DNA of 64,000 nucleotides. It comes from Enchytraeus crypticus (Eukaryota; Annelida; Clitellata; Enchytraeida; Enchytraeidae). This document shows, one piece after another, positions 63,836 through 64,000 of the stretch. The DNA lies in NCBI GenBank assembly GCA_905160935.1, contig CAJHZI010000507.1, forward strand, positions 1,483,501-1,547,500, read 5' to 3'. Position 1 is the stretch's first letter. Each line of letters opens with the position of its first letter. The translations under genes and the position numbers were made by a program. A model generated the notes under the pieces. It did not search any database and was not told the origin of the DNA. It worked only from the letters and a program-made list of their open reading frames with translations.

Positions 63836-64000
63836 GTGATAGGGCTTGGAGTGATAGAGCATGGAGTGATAGAGCTTGGAGTGATAGAGCTTGTAGTGTT
63901 AGAGCTTGGAGTGATAGAGCGTGGAGTGATAGAGCATGGAATGATAGAGCTTAGAGTGATAGAGCTTGGAGTGATAGAGCTTGGAGTGATGGAGCTTGGA
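63832..64000 (+). repeat. 15-bp minisatellite starting at the LATS stop codon
   Basis: About eleven copies of AGTGATAGAGCTTGG. The stop codon TGA lies in the first unit (GTGTGAGTGATAGGG). The array runs off the window end. Confidence 0.9.

Overview
This is an intron-rich animal genome window, probably from an invertebrate bilaterian and perhaps a spiralian, although the phylum cannot be fixed from sequence alone. Three conserved animal genes are split into short exons across introns packed with SINEs, LINE fragments and tandem arrays. No bacterial or viral gene organisation is present. I rebuilt the exon chains by hand from splice sites, phase and family homology. All three chains keep an open frame across every junction.

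Layout. (1) 1-1150: decayed non-LTR retrotransposon. (2) 2002-24925, plus strand: 18 exons of a SLO2/KCNT-type sodium-activated potassium channel (RCK1, linker, RCK2, C-terminal tail; 813 residues). The membrane part lies left of the window. A decayed retrotransposon with an endonuclease-like C-terminus sits in its intron at 19001-21290 (minus). (3) 24926-33036: gene-poor spacer with a 5S-rRNA-derived SINE, an array of AP-1-like sites, an array of CTCF-like motifs and LINE tails. (4) 48985-33037, minus strand: 11 exons of a USP44/USP49-type ubiquitin-specific protease. The model predicts 2249 residues against about 700 in vertebrates, because of a Cys/Ser-rich insertion inside the catalytic domain and a roughly 870-residue tail. 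A piggyBac-like element with TTAA ends sits in intron 1. (5) 48986-53347: intergenic space with SINE and LINE remnants. (6) 53348-63835, plus strand: 9 exons of a LATS/Warts Hippo-pathway kinase (1325 residues), complete to the stop codon, with four extra PPxY motifs in a Gln-rich N-terminus.

The most unusual pattern is that many minisatellites abut exon-intron junctions and often contain copies of the junction itself (donor, acceptor, even flanking codons). This is seen repeatedly in SLO2 and LATS introns but not in the USP gene between them. It may record junction-seeded tandem duplication and supplies decoy splice sites.

The mobile-element picture is also coherent. A tRNA-derived SINE family shares its 3' tail with an L2/CR1-like LINE in the same window, suggesting a SINE-LINE partnership. 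The three genes are not an operon. USP and LATS are divergent neighbours and SLO2 converges on USP.
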